A DNA stretch of 64,000 nucleotides, taken from contig NZ_JAGHRC010000002.1 in assembly GCF_017743975.1 (NCBI RefSeq), forward strand, positions 1 through 64,000, read 5' to 3'. The translations under genes were made by a program, and so were the position numbers. The notes below the pieces were generated by a model that did no database searches, was not told where the DNA came from, and saw only the letters and a program-made list of their open reading frames with translations. Shown piece after piece: positions 27,169-37,345 of the stretch. The stretch's first letter is position 1. Every line of letters begins with the position of its first letter. This DNA is from Ruegeria sp. R14_0. Its GTDB lineage: Bacteria > Pseudomonadota > Alphaproteobacteria > Rhodobacterales > Rhodobacteraceae.

Positions 27169-27645
27169 TCAGCCGTTTTGACGCGCGATCAGGCGCAGGA
27201 TGGCGACCATGACGATCCCGTAAAGAACATGTCCGATCAGTGCGACCCAAGTGATCGCCGAAAAGTTCAGGAATGTCGGCAGACCCGACAGGGTGGTGAT
27301 CCCACCGAGGGCAAAGACCCACAGACCAAACCCATAAATCGCCGAAGCGGCAAACAAGTGAACGGGGCCAAGGACCTTAACCCAGATTGGTTTGAAGATC
27401 AGGAACCATCCCAACGGATAGGCGATCAGGCCCACAAGATAGAAATGAACAAAAAAGCCCAGAAACGCATTGCTGGGCAGGCCGAGGCTGGACAGCAGGC
27501 TTTGGGCCAGCCCTTCGGGCGACAGATTAGCCCAGCCGATACCGGGGCTGACAACCTGCCCCCAAAAATCGAAGGCGATCGTGGCGATAAAACCGGCGAT
27601 GAACAGAAAGCCGATATTCACGGTAGTCAGTTTTGCGTTTTGCAT
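27169..27645 (-). CDS. Four-helix integral membrane protein of unknown function
   Basis: The 158-residue protein has about four transmembrane helices, starting at KLTTVNIGFLFIAGFIATIAF. The loops carry few charges, apart from a segment ending KPIWVKVLGP. I do not recognise the family. It converges with the multicopper oxidase gene, separated by a GGGCGC/GCGCCC hairpin at 27142-27158. The preceding 156 bases to rnc show no gene. The multicopper oxidase is also membrane- or periplasm-linked, but no functional connection is proven. Confidence 0.7.
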   Translation of the reverse strand: MQNAKLTTVNIGFLFIAGFIATIAFDFWGQVVSPGIGWANLSPEGLAQSLLSSLGLPSNAFLGFFVHFYLVGLIAYPLGWFLIFKPIWVKVLGPVHLFAASAIYGFGLWVFALGGITTLSGLPTFLNFSAITWVALIGHVLYGIVMVAILRLIARQNG

Positions 27646-27801
27646 GGGAATGCCTCAACTCGTTGTATCCGTTCCGCTTTGGCCCCTTGCCAACAGGTCA
27701 GTACCAATGCGGATGAGACTCAGATACGAGCGCGGCCCGAGGTCTGCCATAAGCCTCAAGTTAGATTGAGAATTGTGACATTTGCCAGCGGACGAGCAAT
27801 G

Positions 27802-28479
27802 CTAGTTCAGCTGCTCCAACAACGCCTTCGCGGCGGCTTGTTCGGCCTGACGTTTCGACCCTGCCGTCGCTTGCGCTTCGGTCCCGTCCTGCAGCCGGGC
27901 CGCAATGGTGAACACCGGCGCATGGTCCGGGCCGCTGCGTTTCACCTCTATGTATGAAGGCGGCTTTTGCCCCCGTGCCTGCGCCCACTCCTGCAGCGAT
28001 GTTTTGGCGTCCCGCGCGTCCGCTTCGACATTGTGAATGCGATCTCCCCACAGGCGCAAGATCACGTTGCGCGCGTCCTCAAACCCGGCGTCACGGTAAA
28101 CTGCGGCGATCACCGCCTCCATCGCGTCACCCAGCAATGCCTGTTTTCGGCGACCACCCGACAGCATCTCGGACCGGCCCAGCTTCAGGACGGCGCCCAG
28201 ATCAATCTGCCGCGCAACATCGGCGCAGGCTTCCTTGCGCACCAAAGCGTTGAAACGCGGGGCCAACTGCCCTTCTGAGGCTTTCTTGTCGGCTTCTAAC
28301 AGCGCGGTGGCCATGACCAGCCCCAGAACGCGGTCGCCCAGAAACTCCAGCCGCTGATTGTCGGGACGCGTGGCTGAGGACACCGACCCGTGGGTCAGCG
28401 CACGCACCAGCAGTTCGGGCTTTTTGAATTCATACCCAAGCCGCTGTTGGAAAGCCTTTATCTCAGACGACAGCTTCAA
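27802..28479 (-). CDS. rnc: Ribonuclease III
   Basis: RNase III cuts double-stranded RNA in rRNA processing and gene regulation. The 225-residue enzyme has the RNase III signature [16 protein letters not shown] with catalytic acidic residues, the second acidic block [17 protein letters not shown], and a C-terminal dsRNA-binding domain ([18 protein letters not shown], ending [17 protein letters not shown]). It overlaps lepB by four bases, forming the end of a tight operon. Typical length for the family. Confidence 0.97.
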   Translation of the reverse strand: MKLSSEIKAFQQRLGYEFKKPELLVRALTHGSVSSATRPDNQRLEFLGDRVLGLVMATALLEADKKASEGQLAPRFNALVRKEACADVARQIDLGAVLKLGRSEMLSGGRRKQALLGDAMEAVIAAVYRDAGFEDARNVILRLWGDRIHNVEADARDAKTSLQEWAQARGQKPPSYIEVKRSGPDHAPVFTIAARLQDGTEAQATAGSKRQAEQAAAKALLEQLN

Positions 28480-29315
28480 TTGACCGCCTTGAAGAAGCGA
28501 TCACCGCGCCATGTCCAGAAGAACAGCATCGAGCGGCCAGCAGATGAGAACAGAATGCGATCCGCGCGCCCGATCAGATCTTCGTAAGGCACATAGCCAA
28601 CCCCACCCGCAGATTGCGGAAGGCGACTGTCGCTGGAGTTGTCGCGGTTGTCACCCATGAAGAAGAAATGGCCTTCGGGAACCGTGTAGATGCCGGTATT
28701 GTCGGCGGCTTGGTTGCCGATATTGAGCACTTCGTAAGACACTCCGTTCGGCAGGGTTTCGATCATACGCGACTTTTCGCAGACACCACCAAAACCAACA
28801 GGCCCGTTTTCACAGCGCGGACGCAAACCTTGTGAACCCTGCGGCTCAGCAACCTCGGTAAACACGCCATCCGGTTGTTGCGGCACAGGGGTGCCGTTCA
28901 GGATGATCTGTCCGTCGCGCACCTGAATGCGGTCACCAGGCAGGCCAATCAGGCGTTTGATGTAATCACGTCCGGTGACAGGGTGGCGGAAAACGATGAC
29001 ATCACCGCGCTCTGGCTCACCACCCCAGATCCGCGTGTTCTCATCGCTTTTCATCCAACCGCAGATATCCTGCGCATCCACGTTCAGCCCGACGCTGGGG
29101 ATGATCAGACTTGGGCAGGACGCGTAGGAATAGCCATAGGACATCTTGTTGACGAACAGGAAATCCCCGATCAGCAAGGTGGGCTTCATCGACCCTGACG
29201 GAATCCAAAACGGCTGAAACAGGATGGTTCGGAACACGCCCGCAATCAGCATAGCATAGACGATGGTTTTGATCGTCTCCCACACGGGGTTACCTGTTTT
29301 GGCTTCCTCGGCCAT
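28476..29315 (-). CDS. lepB: Signal peptidase I
   Basis: LepB removes signal peptides from exported proteins at the outer face of the inner membrane. The 279-residue protein has one N-terminal transmembrane helix ([17 protein letters not shown]), the catalytic Ser42 in [11 protein letters not shown], the catalytic Lys in [14 protein letters not shown], and the last box [17 protein letters not shown] precedes the ATG. Its stop overlaps the rnc start, and acpS lies 57 bases upstream. Typical alphaproteobacterial form without a large insert. Confidence 0.97.
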   Translation of the reverse strand: MAEEAKTGNPVWETIKTIVYAMLIAGVFRTILFQPFWIPSGSMKPTLLIGDFLFVNKMSYGYSYASCPSLIIPSVGLNVDAQDICGWMKSDENTRIWGGEPERGDVIVFRHPVTGRDYIKRLIGLPGDRIQVRDGQIILNGTPVPQQPDGVFTEVAEPQGSQGLRPRCENGPVGFGGVCEKSRMIETLPNGVSYEVLNIGNQAADNTGIYTVPEGHFFFMGDNRDNSSDSRLPQSAGGVGYVPYEDLIGRADRILFSSAGRSMLFFWTWRGDRFFKAVN

Positions 29316-29372
29316 GCTGCTCTCCGGTCGTTAGGTTGTTGGGGTGCTACATGCGGGTCGGTTCGGGGCAAG

Positions 29373-29792
29373 TCAAGGCTGCGTCGCCGCATCTTTAAGC
29401 GGCAGCGCTTCGATCACCACGAATGCCTGCGCCCAAGGATGATCATCGGTCAGCGTGACGTGGATGGTGGCCTCGTGGCCTTCAGGCGTCATCTCACGCA
29501 GACGTTCCGCTGCCCAGCCGGTAACATGCATCACGGGCTGCCCGGTGCGCAGATTCGTCACCGCCATATCCTTCCACGCGATCCCCATGCGCAGCCCAGT
29601 ACCCAGCGCCTTAGAGCACGCCTCTTTCGCAGCCCAGCGCTTGGCATAGGTTCCGGCCACGTCATGACGGCGTTCGGCTTTGCGCTGTTCAGTCTCGGTG
29701 AACACGCGATTGCGAAACCGGTCGCCAAACCGGTCGAGCGTGCCCTGAATACGTTCGATATTCGCGAGGTCTGTGCCGATGCCGAGGATCAT
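29373..29792 (-). CDS. acpS: Holo-[acyl-carrier-protein] synthase
   Basis: AcpS transfers 4'-phosphopantetheine from CoA to acyl carrier protein. The 139-residue enzyme has the N-terminal motif [14 protein letters not shown] with Mg-binding Asp8 and the second motif [15 protein letters not shown] with the conserved Glu. Its ATG overlaps the stop of the LysE-type gene (ATGA). It lies in the rsh-DUF2062-pdxJ-lysE-acpS-lepB-rnc run. Confidence 0.95.
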   Translation of the reverse strand: MILGIGTDLANIERIQGTLDRFGDRFRNRVFTETEQRKAERRHDVAGTYAKRWAAKEACSKALGTGLRMGIAWKDMAVTNLRTGQPVMHVTGWAAERLREMTPEGHEATIHVTLTDDHPWAQAFVVIEALPLKDAATQP

Positions 29793-30412
29793 TGCAACCG
29801 AACCGTCAATATTTTGTAGCTTGCCACCCCGAAGAAGCCGGCAAAGGCGAAGTCAAACCATCGGCGTGCGCGACGATAAACGCCGACCATACGTTCCGAG
29901 GAAAAGAGGAAGGCGTACCCGATAAAGATCAGCAAAGACCCCGCGTACAGCATGGCGAAATAGCCGAGCAGCAACGCTAGGCTGGCGCTACTCGGGGCCA
30001 CGATGGCATAGATCGACCCCCAACTCAGGATCGCCTTGGGGTTGGTCAGGTGAATGGCCGCGCCTTTGGCAAAAACCGCACGCGGCGAACCGGTAACCGG
30101 CTTGCCTAAAGACACTTCGTCCGAAGTCAGTGCACGGCGCAGCGCCTTGAGCGCGAGCCAGCTAAGATAAGCCACACCCACGTAACGGATCACCTCGAAC
30201 ACCCAGACATTGGCCAGCATGATCGCCGATAGGCCTAGCGCGGCGGCGATACCCCAAGCGGCTGAGCCTGCGCAAATGCCCAGGGCAAATACCAAACCGG
30301 CTTGGCGGCCTTCGTTCATTGCTGTCCCTGCAATCCCCATTGTCGCGGGCCCCGGAGAGCCCCCGGCCATCAGCCAGGCAAACCAGATGGCGACAAAACC
30401 CGGAGTGATCAT
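29789..30412 (-). CDS. LysE family translocator
   Basis: The 207-residue membrane protein has the LysE/RhtB signature with [15 protein letters not shown] after the first helix, and about six transmembrane helices. Members export amino acids such as lysine, homoserine or threonine; the substrate here is not known. It overlaps both pdxJ and acpS by four bases, so it is translated from the same polycistronic message. Its presence inside an otherwise housekeeping operon is normal for Rhodobacterales as far as I recall. Confidence 0.88.
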   Translation of the reverse strand: MITPGFVAIWFAWLMAGGSPGPATMGIAGTAMNEGRQAGLVFALGICAGSAAWGIAAALGLSAIMLANVWVFEVIRYVGVAYLSWLALKALRRALTSDEVSLGKPVTGSPRAVFAKGAAIHLTNPKAILSWGSIYAIVAPSSASLALLLGYFAMLYAGSLLIFIGYAFLFSSERMVGVYRRARRWFDFAFAGFFGVASYKILTVRLQ

Positions 30413-31155
30413 CCCCGCGCCTCGTCCATCAGACGACGCATCTCGGCAATGGCAGGCGTAAGACCGCGGAAGATGGCTTCACCAATCAGGAAATGGCCGA
30501 TGTTCAACTCGCGCACTTCGGGGAAGGCTGCGACGGGTTGAACAGTATCATAGGTCAGGCCATGGCCCGCATGGACCTCAAGACCCAGCGAATGGGCAAA
30601 CGTGGACATCTGGCGGAGGGCGTCCAACTCACGCTCGGCAACCTCGGTGTGTCCTTCGGCCATTGCATCGCAATAGGCACCGGTGTGCAGCTCGATCACC
30701 TCGGCACCGATGCGGTGGGCAGCTTCGATCTGGCGTTGGTCAGCGGCGATGAAGATCGACACCCGGCACCCCACGTCGCGCAACGGTGCGATGAAGTGGG
30801 CCAGCTTGTTTTCTTCGCGCGCGACCTCCAGCCCGCCTTCGGTTGTGCGCTCCTCGCGCTTTTCCGGGACGATGCAGACGGCGTGCGGCTTGTGGCGCAG
30901 GGCGATTTTCTGCATCTCTTCGGTGGCCGCCATTTCGAAGTTCAACGGAACGGACAGAACCTCCATCAGTCCGTCGATATCATCATCCGAGATATGACGG
31001 CGGTCTTCGCGCAAATGCGCAGTGATACCGTCAGCCCCGGCTTCTTCGGCCAGTTTTGCGGCGCGCAGCGGGTCAGGATAGGCCCCGCCGCGGGCGTTTC
31101 GCACGGTGGCTACGTGGTCGATATTTACGCCCAGGCGCAGGTGGTTGTCAGACAT
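30409..31155 (-). CDS. pdxJ: Pyridoxine 5'-phosphate synthase
   Basis: PdxJ condenses 1-deoxyxylulose 5-phosphate with the product of PdxA to make pyridoxine phosphate. The 248-residue TIM-barrel protein opens LRLGVNIDHVATVRNARG, with catalytic residues in HLREDRRHISD and the phosphate-binding VHAGHGLTYDTVQPVA. It overlaps DUF2062 by eight bases upstream and the LysE gene by four downstream. A typical length. Confidence 0.97.
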   Translation of the reverse strand: MSDNHLRLGVNIDHVATVRNARGGAYPDPLRAAKLAEEAGADGITAHLREDRRHISDDDIDGLMEVLSVPLNFEMAATEEMQKIALRHKPHAVCIVPEKREERTTEGGLEVAREENKLAHFIAPLRDVGCRVSIFIAADQRQIEAAHRIGAEVIELHTGAYCDAMAEGHTEVAERELDALRQMSTFAHSLGLEVHAGHGLTYDTVQPVAAFPEVRELNIGHFLIGEAIFRGLTPAIAEMRRLMDEARG

Positions 31156-31846
31156 CGCTCGAATCCTTCTTGAACGCTCGGTCCGAACCTAGGGCATTCG
31201 GCTGCGGAACGGCAGGCTTTGTTTCTGCCAAGCGTTTGATTTCGTCAAACTTTGCTTTGATCTTGTCGCGGCGGCGCTGCTGGTAGGTTCGGATCAACGG
31301 CAAGCTGAGATAGTAACAGATCGCGCCCGCCAGCAGGCCCGGCAGGATGCCACCGACGAGGTAAGGGAAAAACACCTCATCATAGAAAACGGCCAGGCCG
31401 CGCCAATCCGCGACCCGGTCGGTAAACAACGCCATGAAGTTGTTCTTGAGATCCCCGAGGGCGTCGACGAAGTTCTTCATCAGCCCTTTGGTTTCTTCTT
31501 TTTCGAAATTACCGCCAAGAATGAAATGCCCGGTTTGCAGGCAGATCACACCGATGGGGACATAGGTCAGAGGATTTCCGAAGAACGTACCGCTGAGAGA
31601 GGCCAGGATGTTCCCGTTGATCAATCGGCCGATCAGGGCTGCCACAACAAAGTGCAGACCGTAGAACGGCGTAAAGGCGGTGAATACACCGGCACCCACG
31701 CCCCGCGCGATACGCTCTGGCGAATCCGGCAATCTGCGGACACGGTGCTTCACGTAGTGGAAAGCCCTCGTCCATCCTCCTTTGGGATAGACGAATTCAG
31801 ACGCGATCTGGACGGGCGAGCGTCGGTCTCGGCGCTTGAATACCAC
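31148..31846 (-). CDS. DUF2062 membrane protein
   Basis: The 232-residue protein has DUF2062 features: a basic N terminus, ARGVGAGVFTAFTPFYGLHF, a second membrane segment with SGTFFGNPLTYVPIGVICLQ, and a third near FPYLVGGILPGLLAGAICYY. The C-terminal tail is hydrophilic and charged. The only plausible start is GTG at 31846, with AAGGGG nine bases upstream. It follows rsh after 16 bases. The function is not known; the family often sits near pdxJ and rsh. Confidence 0.85.
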   Translation of the reverse strand: MVFKRRDRRSPVQIASEFVYPKGGWTRAFHYVKHRVRRLPDSPERIARGVGAGVFTAFTPFYGLHFVVAALIGRLINGNILASLSGTFFGNPLTYVPIGVICLQTGHFILGGNFEKEETKGLMKNFVDALGDLKNNFMALFTDRVADWRGLAVFYDEVFFPYLVGGILPGLLAGAICYYLSLPLIRTYQQRRRDKIKAKFDEIKRLAETKPAVPQPNALGSDRAFKKDSSDV

Positions 31847-31862
31847 TCCTGATCACCCCTTC

Positions 31863-33995
31863 TCAGCCAGCCGCAACTGCGGTTTTGGTCCTGTCTCTGT
31901 AGCGTTCCACCGCGGCAACGTCGCTTTCCGCCTCAAGCATCAGCATCAGCGAATGCAGCTGTTCCAGGTCACGCAGTTCGACACTGACCAGAAGGCGGTA
32001 AAAATCCGGTTTGCGGTCCACAAATTCCAGGTTCGAGATATTGGCCTTTTTCTCACCGATCAATGTGCAAATGCGCCCCAGTACCCCAGCGTCATTACCA
32101 ATGGTGACGTCAAGCGTCGCACCGTAGACGGCCGGGTGGGTGCCCGAATGCCAATGCAGATCGACCCAGCGATCGGGTTCGCTTTCAAACTCGGACAAGC
32201 GATCGCAATCGATCGCATGCACCACAACACCTTTGCCGCGATAGGTGATGCCGACAATGCGTTCACCCGGCAAAGGCTGACAGCAAGGCGCTCGGTCGAA
32301 TTTCTGCCCCGGTTCCAGGCCGATCACTGCACGGCGCGGTGAAATGGCATCGCCTTCATCCTGTGTCAGCTCGGGATAGACGGCGCTGACGACATCATGG
32401 GCTGTCAGTTCCGCACTCCCCAGTCGGGCAAGCAATTCGTGCCTGTCTTTCAGACGCAGGTGCTTTGCCGCTGTATCCAGTGCCTTGTCGGTGGCCTTAC
32501 GACCGACATGCTCAAAGCCCGAGCGCGCAAGCTCTTTGCCCAGCTTGATAAAGCGCTCGCGATCTACTTCGCGCAAAGCCCGGCGGATCGAGGTGCGCGC
32601 CTTTCCGGTCACCGCAATCTCAAGCCATGTGACCTGCGGCGTCTGACCATCGGCGGTGATGATATCCACCGACTGTCCGTTCTTGATCCGGGTCCAGAGA
32701 GGCACGCGAATGCCGTCCACCTTGGCCCCCACGCAGGCGTGACCGATGCGGGTGTGGATCGCATAGGCAAAATCAATCGGTGTCGCGCCACGCGGCAGTT
32801 TCACCACGTCGCCCTTTGGCGTGAAGCAGAATACCTGGTCCGAATACATCTCGAGCTTGACGGCTTCGAGGAAGTCTTCGTGATCCTCTTCGCTGTCGAA
32901 CTGTTCGGTCAGGTTGGCAATCCACTTGGCCGGATCGACCGCGAACGGGTTTTCCGAACGCACGCCGTCTCGATACGACCAGTGCGCAGCGACGCCTGTT
33001 TCGGCCACATCGTGCATCTGCCGGGTGCGGATCTGTACCTCGACCCGTTTACCATCACGTCCTGACACCGTGGTATGGATCGAGCGATACCCGTTCGATT
33101 TCGGCTGACTGATGTAGTCCTTGAACCGCCCCGGCACCGCGCGCCAGCGTTGGTGGATCGCACCAAGAGTTCGGTAACAGTCTTCCTCGGTCTGCGTAAT
33201 GATGCGGAACCCGTAGATATCGGACAAGCGCGAAAAGCCCTGATCCTTTTCCTGCATCTTGCGCCAGATCGAATAGGGTTTCTTAGCGCGCCCGAACACT
33301 TCGGCCTCGATACTGGCTTTTTCCAGCTCGTGCCGCATGTCACCTGTGATCCGGTGGATCACATCGCCGGTTTCGCGCTGCAACGTGATAAAGCGCCGAA
33401 TGATCGACTGTCGGCCTTCGGGGTTCAGCACGCGGAAGGCGAGGTCTTCCAACTCTTCACGCATCCATTGCATACCCATACGGCCCGCAAGTGGCGCGTA
33501 GATATCCATCGTCTCGCGCGCTTTGACGATCTGCTTTTCTGGGCGCATCGCCTTGATCGTGCGCATATTGTGCAGACGGTCCGCAAGCTTGACCAGAATG
33601 ACCCGCAGGTCCTTGGACATGGCCATGAACAGCTTGCGAAAGTTCTCGGCCTGCTTTGTCTCGCGGCTGGAAAGCTGCAGGTTGGTCAGCTTGGTGACAC
33701 CATCGACCAGCTTTGCAACTTCTTCGCCGAACAGCTCGGAGACTTTGCCATAATTGGCCTTGGTGTCTTCGATCGTGTCGTGCAGCAGCGCCGTAATGAT
33801 CGTCGCATCATCCAGACGCTGTTCGGTCAGGATGGCGGCAACTGCAACAGGATGCGTGAAATAGGGTTCGCCCGAATGTCGATACTGACCCTCATGCATC
33901 TGCTTGCCGAACCCATAGGCCCGGGCGATGCGGTCAGCATTTGTCTTGGGGTTGTAGTTGCGGACCAGCGCAATCAGATCGTCTGCAGAAATCAT
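31863..33995 (-). CDS. rsh: Bifunctional (p)ppGpp synthetase/hydrolase
   Basis: The enzyme makes and degrades the alarmone (p)ppGpp. The 710-residue protein has an HD hydrolase domain (His72-Asp73 in LLHDTIEDTK, with ED at 76-77 kept), a synthetase domain (IYGFRIITQTEEDCYRTLG and the SNGYRSIHTT loop), a TGS domain (VVKLPRGATPIDFAYAIHT) and a C-terminal ACT domain. The hydrolase motif is intact, so it is a true Rel/SpoT-type bifunctional enzyme, the only one expected in Rhodobacterales. It lies 26 bases after rpoZ. Confidence 0.96.
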   Translation of the reverse strand: MISADDLIALVRNYNPKTNADRIARAYGFGKQMHEGQYRHSGEPYFTHPVAVAAILTEQRLDDATIITALLHDTIEDTKANYGKVSELFGEEVAKLVDGVTKLTNLQLSSRETKQAENFRKLFMAMSKDLRVILVKLADRLHNMRTIKAMRPEKQIVKARETMDIYAPLAGRMGMQWMREELEDLAFRVLNPEGRQSIIRRFITLQRETGDVIHRITGDMRHELEKASIEAEVFGRAKKPYSIWRKMQEKDQGFSRLSDIYGFRIITQTEEDCYRTLGAIHQRWRAVPGRFKDYISQPKSNGYRSIHTTVSGRDGKRVEVQIRTRQMHDVAETGVAAHWSYRDGVRSENPFAVDPAKWIANLTEQFDSEEDHEDFLEAVKLEMYSDQVFCFTPKGDVVKLPRGATPIDFAYAIHTRIGHACVGAKVDGIRVPLWTRIKNGQSVDIITADGQTPQVTWLEIAVTGKARTSIRRALREVDRERFIKLGKELARSGFEHVGRKATDKALDTAAKHLRLKDRHELLARLGSAELTAHDVVSAVYPELTQDEGDAISPRRAVIGLEPGQKFDRAPCCQPLPGERIVGITYRGKGVVVHAIDCDRLSEFESEPDRWVDLHWHSGTHPAVYGATLDVTIGNDAGVLGRICTLIGEKKANISNLEFVDRKPDFYRLLVSVELRDLEQLHSLMLMLEAESDVAAVERYRDRTKTAVAAG

Positions 33996-34021
33996 CCGGT
34001 CCGCACCTTCATCTTTGGGGC

Positions 34022-34375
34022 TTACCCCTGGCCTTGAGCCTCCATCAGAGCGCGCAGCAGCTTCTCTTCGGACATGTCGTCATCTGCAGGCTTGTCCGAT
34101 TCCGCACCCATTAGCAGAGCCATCTGATCTTCTTCCGGCTCGTCCACCTCGATCTGGGTCTGGTTGGCCTCGATCAGGCGCTCGCGCAGTTCGTCGGCGC
34201 TCTGGGTTTCGTCGGCAATCTCGCGCAGCGACACAACGGGGTTCTTGTCGTTGTCACGGTCAACAGTGATTGCCGCTCCAGCGGAAATCTCGCGCGCACG
34301 ATGGGCGGCAAGCATTACCAGTTCGAACCGGTTTGGAACCTTGTCTACGCAATCTTCAACCGTCACGCGGGCCAT
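34022..34375 (-). CDS. rpoZ: RNA polymerase omega subunit
   Basis: The 117-residue omega subunit starts [20 protein letters not shown] and carries [12 protein letters not shown], the conserved region binding the beta' subunit. The acidic C-terminal tail is typical of alphaproteobacteria. Omega binds (p)ppGpp in E. coli, and the gene lies directly upstream of rsh. GGAGAG precedes the ATG, and a well-spaced promoter lies 41 to 69 bases upstream. Confidence 0.96.
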   Translation of the reverse strand: MARVTVEDCVDKVPNRFELVMLAAHRAREISAGAAITVDRDNDKNPVVSLREIADETQSADELRERLIEANQTQIEVDEPEEDQMALLMGAESDKPADDDMSEEKLLRALMEAQGQG

Positions 34376-34415
34376 TGGGCGCTCTCCGTTACTGAATCTA
34401 TGTCAGGAAGACGTT

Positions 34416-34444
34416 TATCTAAGCGCGAATCCCTGCCTTGACAA
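34416..34444 (-). promoter_or_regulatory. Candidate promoter of the rpoZ-rsh run
   Basis: On the minus strand TTGTCA (34439-34444) and TAGATA (34416-34421) are separated by 17 bases. The -35 matches TTGACA at five of six positions. The start of rpoZ is 41 bases downstream of the -10 element. Confidence 0.5.
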
Positions 34445-34469
34445 GCAAGAAATGCTGCAAATGCACCCT

Positions 34470-35027
34470 TCACGCGGCCGTTACCGCCGCAATTTCCTCG
34501 GGCGGCAGGTCGGCAAGCATTTCCCGGACCGTACGACCCAGCACCGGATGCCGCCAATCCGGGGCCACATCTGCCATTGGAACCAGCACAAACGCGCGAT
34601 CCTGCAAACGCGGATGAGGCAGGATCAACTGCTTGGGCGCGCGCTGCCTCTGTTCTTCGGGCGAGAGGGTCAACCAGCGGTCGAATTCGGCGCTATCTGG
34701 CAAGATATGATCGTCAAAACAAACCAGATCAAGATCCAACGTGCGCATACCCCAGCGCTGAACCCTTTCGCGACCAAACTCGTGCTCGACCTGGTGCAGC
34801 ACCTCCAAAAGATCTTCCGACGACTTTTCTGTCTCGATTAAGGCCGCTGCATTCACGTAATCCGGCCCTGCCCCGGCGGGAAAACAAGGGGTCTCGTAGA
34901 ACCGACTGATAGCCCGAATCACCACCCCATGACGCGAAATCGCGTCAAGTGCGTCACGAAGTGTCACCTTGGGCTCATTACCTCTCAATTTGAGATTGGC
35001 CCCGAGCGCGATAACCGCGTTTGACAT
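34470..35027 (-). CDS. folK: 2-amino-4-hydroxy-6-hydroxymethyldihydropteridine pyrophosphokinase
   Basis: FolK makes the pyrophosphorylated pterin for folate synthesis. The 185-residue protein has the ATP- and pterin-binding motifs: IALGANL at the N terminus, then the loop RFYETPCFPAG, and the signature RWGMRTLDLDLVCFDD followed by LPHPRLQDRAFVLVPMAD. A single ATG at 35027 fits the family. It is upstream of rpoZ with a 94-base gap containing a promoter, so it is separately transcribed or reads into it. The divergent gene encodes an NYN protein. Confidence 0.96.
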   Translation of the reverse strand: MSNAVIALGANLKLRGNEPKVTLRDALDAISRHGVVIRAISRFYETPCFPAGAGPDYVNAAALIETEKSSEDLLEVLHQVEHEFGRERVQRWGMRTLDLDLVCFDDHILPDSAEFDRWLTLSPEEQRQRAPKQLILPHPRLQDRAFVLVPMADVAPDWRHPVLGRTVREMLADLPPEEIAAVTAA

Positions 35028-35180
35028 GAAATTGTGCCTTCTACTCGCTATATTCGGCGAATTGCATACTTGCGATACGGCCGAAATAGCCTAATTATAG
35101 GGATACCAGCGCGCCGCCTATTTCCAATATCCACTCACGTAACACCACGGCGCTCTGTATTGTACCGGAAGGACCTATTT

Positions 35181-35753
35181 ATGTTCTACAAAGACGAACG
35201 GCTAGCGCTGTTCATCGACGGCTCGAATCTTTATGCAGCCGCAAAAGCACTGGGGTTTGACATAGACTACAAATTGCTGCGCCAAGAATTTATGCGTCGC
35301 GGCAAAATGCTTCGGGCTTTTTACTACACAGCGCTTCTGGAAAATGACGAGTATTCGCCGATCCGTCCACTGGTTGACTGGCTGCACTACAACGGCTTCA
35401 CCATGGTTACGAAACCGGCCAAGGAATACACCGACAGCATGGGGCGTCGGAAAGTCAAAGGAAACATGGATATTGAACTGACCGTGGACGCCATGGAACT
35501 GGCACCACGCGTCGATCATATCGTGCTATTTTCGGGCGATGGGGATTTCCGCCCGCTGATTGCCAGCCTGCAGCGTCAGGGCGTGCGCGTGTCGGTCGTC
35601 TCGACCATCCGCAGCCAGCCGCCGATGATTTCGGACGAGCTGCGCCGCCAGGCGGACAACTTCATCGAGCTGGAAGACCTGCGCGACGTGATCGGGCGGC
35701 CTCCGCGGGAAATGCCGATGGAGCCGCGCAGCGTAGCCGCGGGCGGGCAATAA
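35181..35753 (+). CDS. NYN (PIN-like) domain protein, LabA/DUF88 family
   Basis: The 190-residue protein is a PIN-fold nuclease relative. It has LALFIDGSNLYAAAK with the first acidic residue at the N terminus, KGNMDIELTVDAMELA with a conserved Asp, and HIVLFSGDGDFRPLI with the SGDGDF motif; these acidic residues form the metal site. The family acts on RNA, but targets are unknown here. AAGGA lies eight bases before the ATG. It stands alone and has a strong terminator. An upstream open frame to 35034 is not family-like. Confidence 0.9.
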   Translation: MFYKDERLALFIDGSNLYAAAKALGFDIDYKLLRQEFMRRGKMLRAFYYTALLENDEYSPIRPLVDWLHYNGFTMVTKPAKEYTDSMGRRKVKGNMDIELTVDAMELAPRVDHIVLFSGDGDFRPLIASLQRQGVRVSVVSTIRSQPPMISDELRRQADNFIELEDLRDVIGRPPREMPMEPRSVAAGGQ

Positions 35754-35789
35754 GACCGGGCCACTCACAAACCCGGGGGGAAGAAATAG

Positions 35790-35826
35790 ACGCGGTCGGG
35801 TTTTCCAACCTGACCGCGTTTCTTTA
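35790..35826 (+). terminator. Intrinsic terminator of the NYN gene
   Basis: ACGCGGTC-G-GGTT-TTCC-AACC-T-GACCGCGT (35790-35819) forms a long stem interrupted by one G/T pair, followed by TTTCTTTAA. It lies 36 bases after the stop codon. Confidence 0.9.
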
Positions 35827-35945
35827 ACTAAGTACAGGTGCTGAAACACCTGTTGGCTAGCACCGATTCATGTCAGTTCAATGACGATGTCCTGTCTGGA
35901 CCAAGGCCGGGAAAAGACTTACCTGTGCCTTATGGAGACCGAGAC

Positions 35946-36896
35946 ATGACCAAGCCACCGCTTACCCTTTATCTTGCCGCGCCGCGCGGGTTCTGCGCCG
36001 GAGTTGATCGCGCCATCAAGATCGTGGAAATGGCCCTGCAGAAATGGGGAGCACCCGTCTATGTGCGCCATGAGATCGTGCATAACAAGTTCGTAGTCGA
36101 TGGGTTGCGCTCTAAGGGGGCGATCTTTGTCGAAGAGCTGGATGAATGCCCCGATGACCGGCCCGTTATCTTCTCGGCCCACGGCGTTCCGAAATCCGTT
36201 CCGGCGGCCGCGGCCGAGCGTGAAATGATCTATGTCGACGCCACCTGCCCGCTGGTGTCCAAGGTCCATGTCGAAGCGCAGCGCCACGCCGATGCCGGTC
36301 TGCAGATGATCATGATCGGCCACAAGGGCCACCCCGAGACCGTCGGCACCATGGGGCAGCTGCCCGAGGGCGAGGTTTTGCTTGTCGAAACAGTCGAAGA
36401 TGTGGCCACGGTTCAGGTACGCAACCCAGACAAACTGGCCTTTGTCACGCAGACAACACTGTCAGTGGACGACACAAAGGACATCATCGCTGCGCTCGAG
36501 TCCCGTTTCCCCGCGATCGTTGGCCCGCACAAGGAAGACATCTGCTACGCCACCACCAACCGGCAAGAGGCCGTCAAAGCCGTGGCTCCGAAGTCGGATG
36601 CTTTGCTGGTTGTGGGCGCACCGAATTCATCGAACTCCAAACGTTTGGTCGAAGTCGCCTCGCGCGCCGGATGCACCTATGCGCAACTGGTCCAACGCGC
36701 GTCGGATATCGACTGGCGAGCACTGGACGGCATTTCATCCATCGCCATCACGGCAGGGGCGTCCGCGCCCGAGGTCCTGGTGAACGAGGTCATCGACGCA
36801 TTCAGTGTTCATTATGACGTGACGGTCGAACTGGTGGAAACCGCCGTCGAAAACGTCGAGTTCAAAGTGCCCCGCGTTCTGAGGCAACCCGCATGA
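35946..36896 (+). CDS. ispH: 4-hydroxy-3-methylbut-2-enyl diphosphate reductase
   Basis: IspH is the last enzyme of the MEP pathway, making IPP and DMAPP with a 4Fe-4S cluster. The 316-residue protein has cluster cysteines in [28 protein letters not shown] and [13 protein letters not shown], plus the catalytic Glu region ([14 protein letters not shown]) and the [11 protein letters not shown] motif. The ATG at 35946 fits the family; the frame is open 36 codons upstream but without similarity. It is first in a compact five-gene operon, overlapping the next gene by four bases. Confidence 0.97.
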   Translation: MTKPPLTLYLAAPRGFCAGVDRAIKIVEMALQKWGAPVYVRHEIVHNKFVVDGLRSKGAIFVEELDECPDDRPVIFSAHGVPKSVPAAAAEREMIYVDATCPLVSKVHVEAQRHADAGLQMIMIGHKGHPETVGTMGQLPEGEVLLVETVEDVATVQVRNPDKLAFVTQTTLSVDDTKDIIAALESRFPAIVGPHKEDICYATTNRQEAVKAVAPKSDALLVVGAPNSSNSKRLVEVASRAGCTYAQLVQRASDIDWRALDGISSIAITAGASAPEVLVNEVIDAFSVHYDVTVELVETAVENVEFKVPRVLRQPA

Positions 36897-37345
36897 GAGG
36901 CATCCCAAACGCTCCGCTGGTTCTGGGGCTGGCCGGGCTGATCCCGTTCATATGGGGCGCATTGACCTATCTGAACGGCGACCTGCAGGATTGGGGCCGT
37001 CAGGCGCTGGGGTCGCGTCTGGTCGGGCCGTACGTTCAATTGTTCTATGGCGCGGTGATCCTGAGTTTTATGTCCGGTGTTCTGTGGGGCTTTGCCACAA
37101 AGACCTCGGGCAGCAAGGCCGCGACATGCTATCTGTTGTCGGTCCTTCCGGCGCTTTGGGCGTTCTTCATGACAGGCGGTGGCCCCGTCGAGGCGGGCGT
37201 AAACCTAATGTACGGGTTCGCCGGGCTTCTCATCCTGGACGCGGTTTTCGCCTATTGGCGGCTGACGCCGACTTGGTGGCTGCGGCTGCGGATTTTGCTG
37301 ACGACCGTCGTCCTGATATGTCTTGCTGTAGGAGTGTACCTGTGA
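36893..37345 (+). CDS. DUF3429 family inner-membrane protein
   Basis: The 150-residue protein has four to five transmembrane helices and the DUF3429 pattern, with [20 protein letters not shown] at the N terminus and [19 protein letters not shown] in the middle. The family's function is unknown. It overlaps ispH and the next methyltransferase gene by four bases each, so it is translated in step with them. Confidence 0.85.
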   Translation: MRGIPNAPLVLGLAGLIPFIWGALTYLNGDLQDWGRQALGSRLVGPYVQLFYGAVILSFMSGVLWGFATKTSGSKAATCYLLSVLPALWAFFMTGGGPVEAGVNLMYGFAGLLILDAVFAYWRLTPTWWLRLRILLTTVVLICLAVGVYL

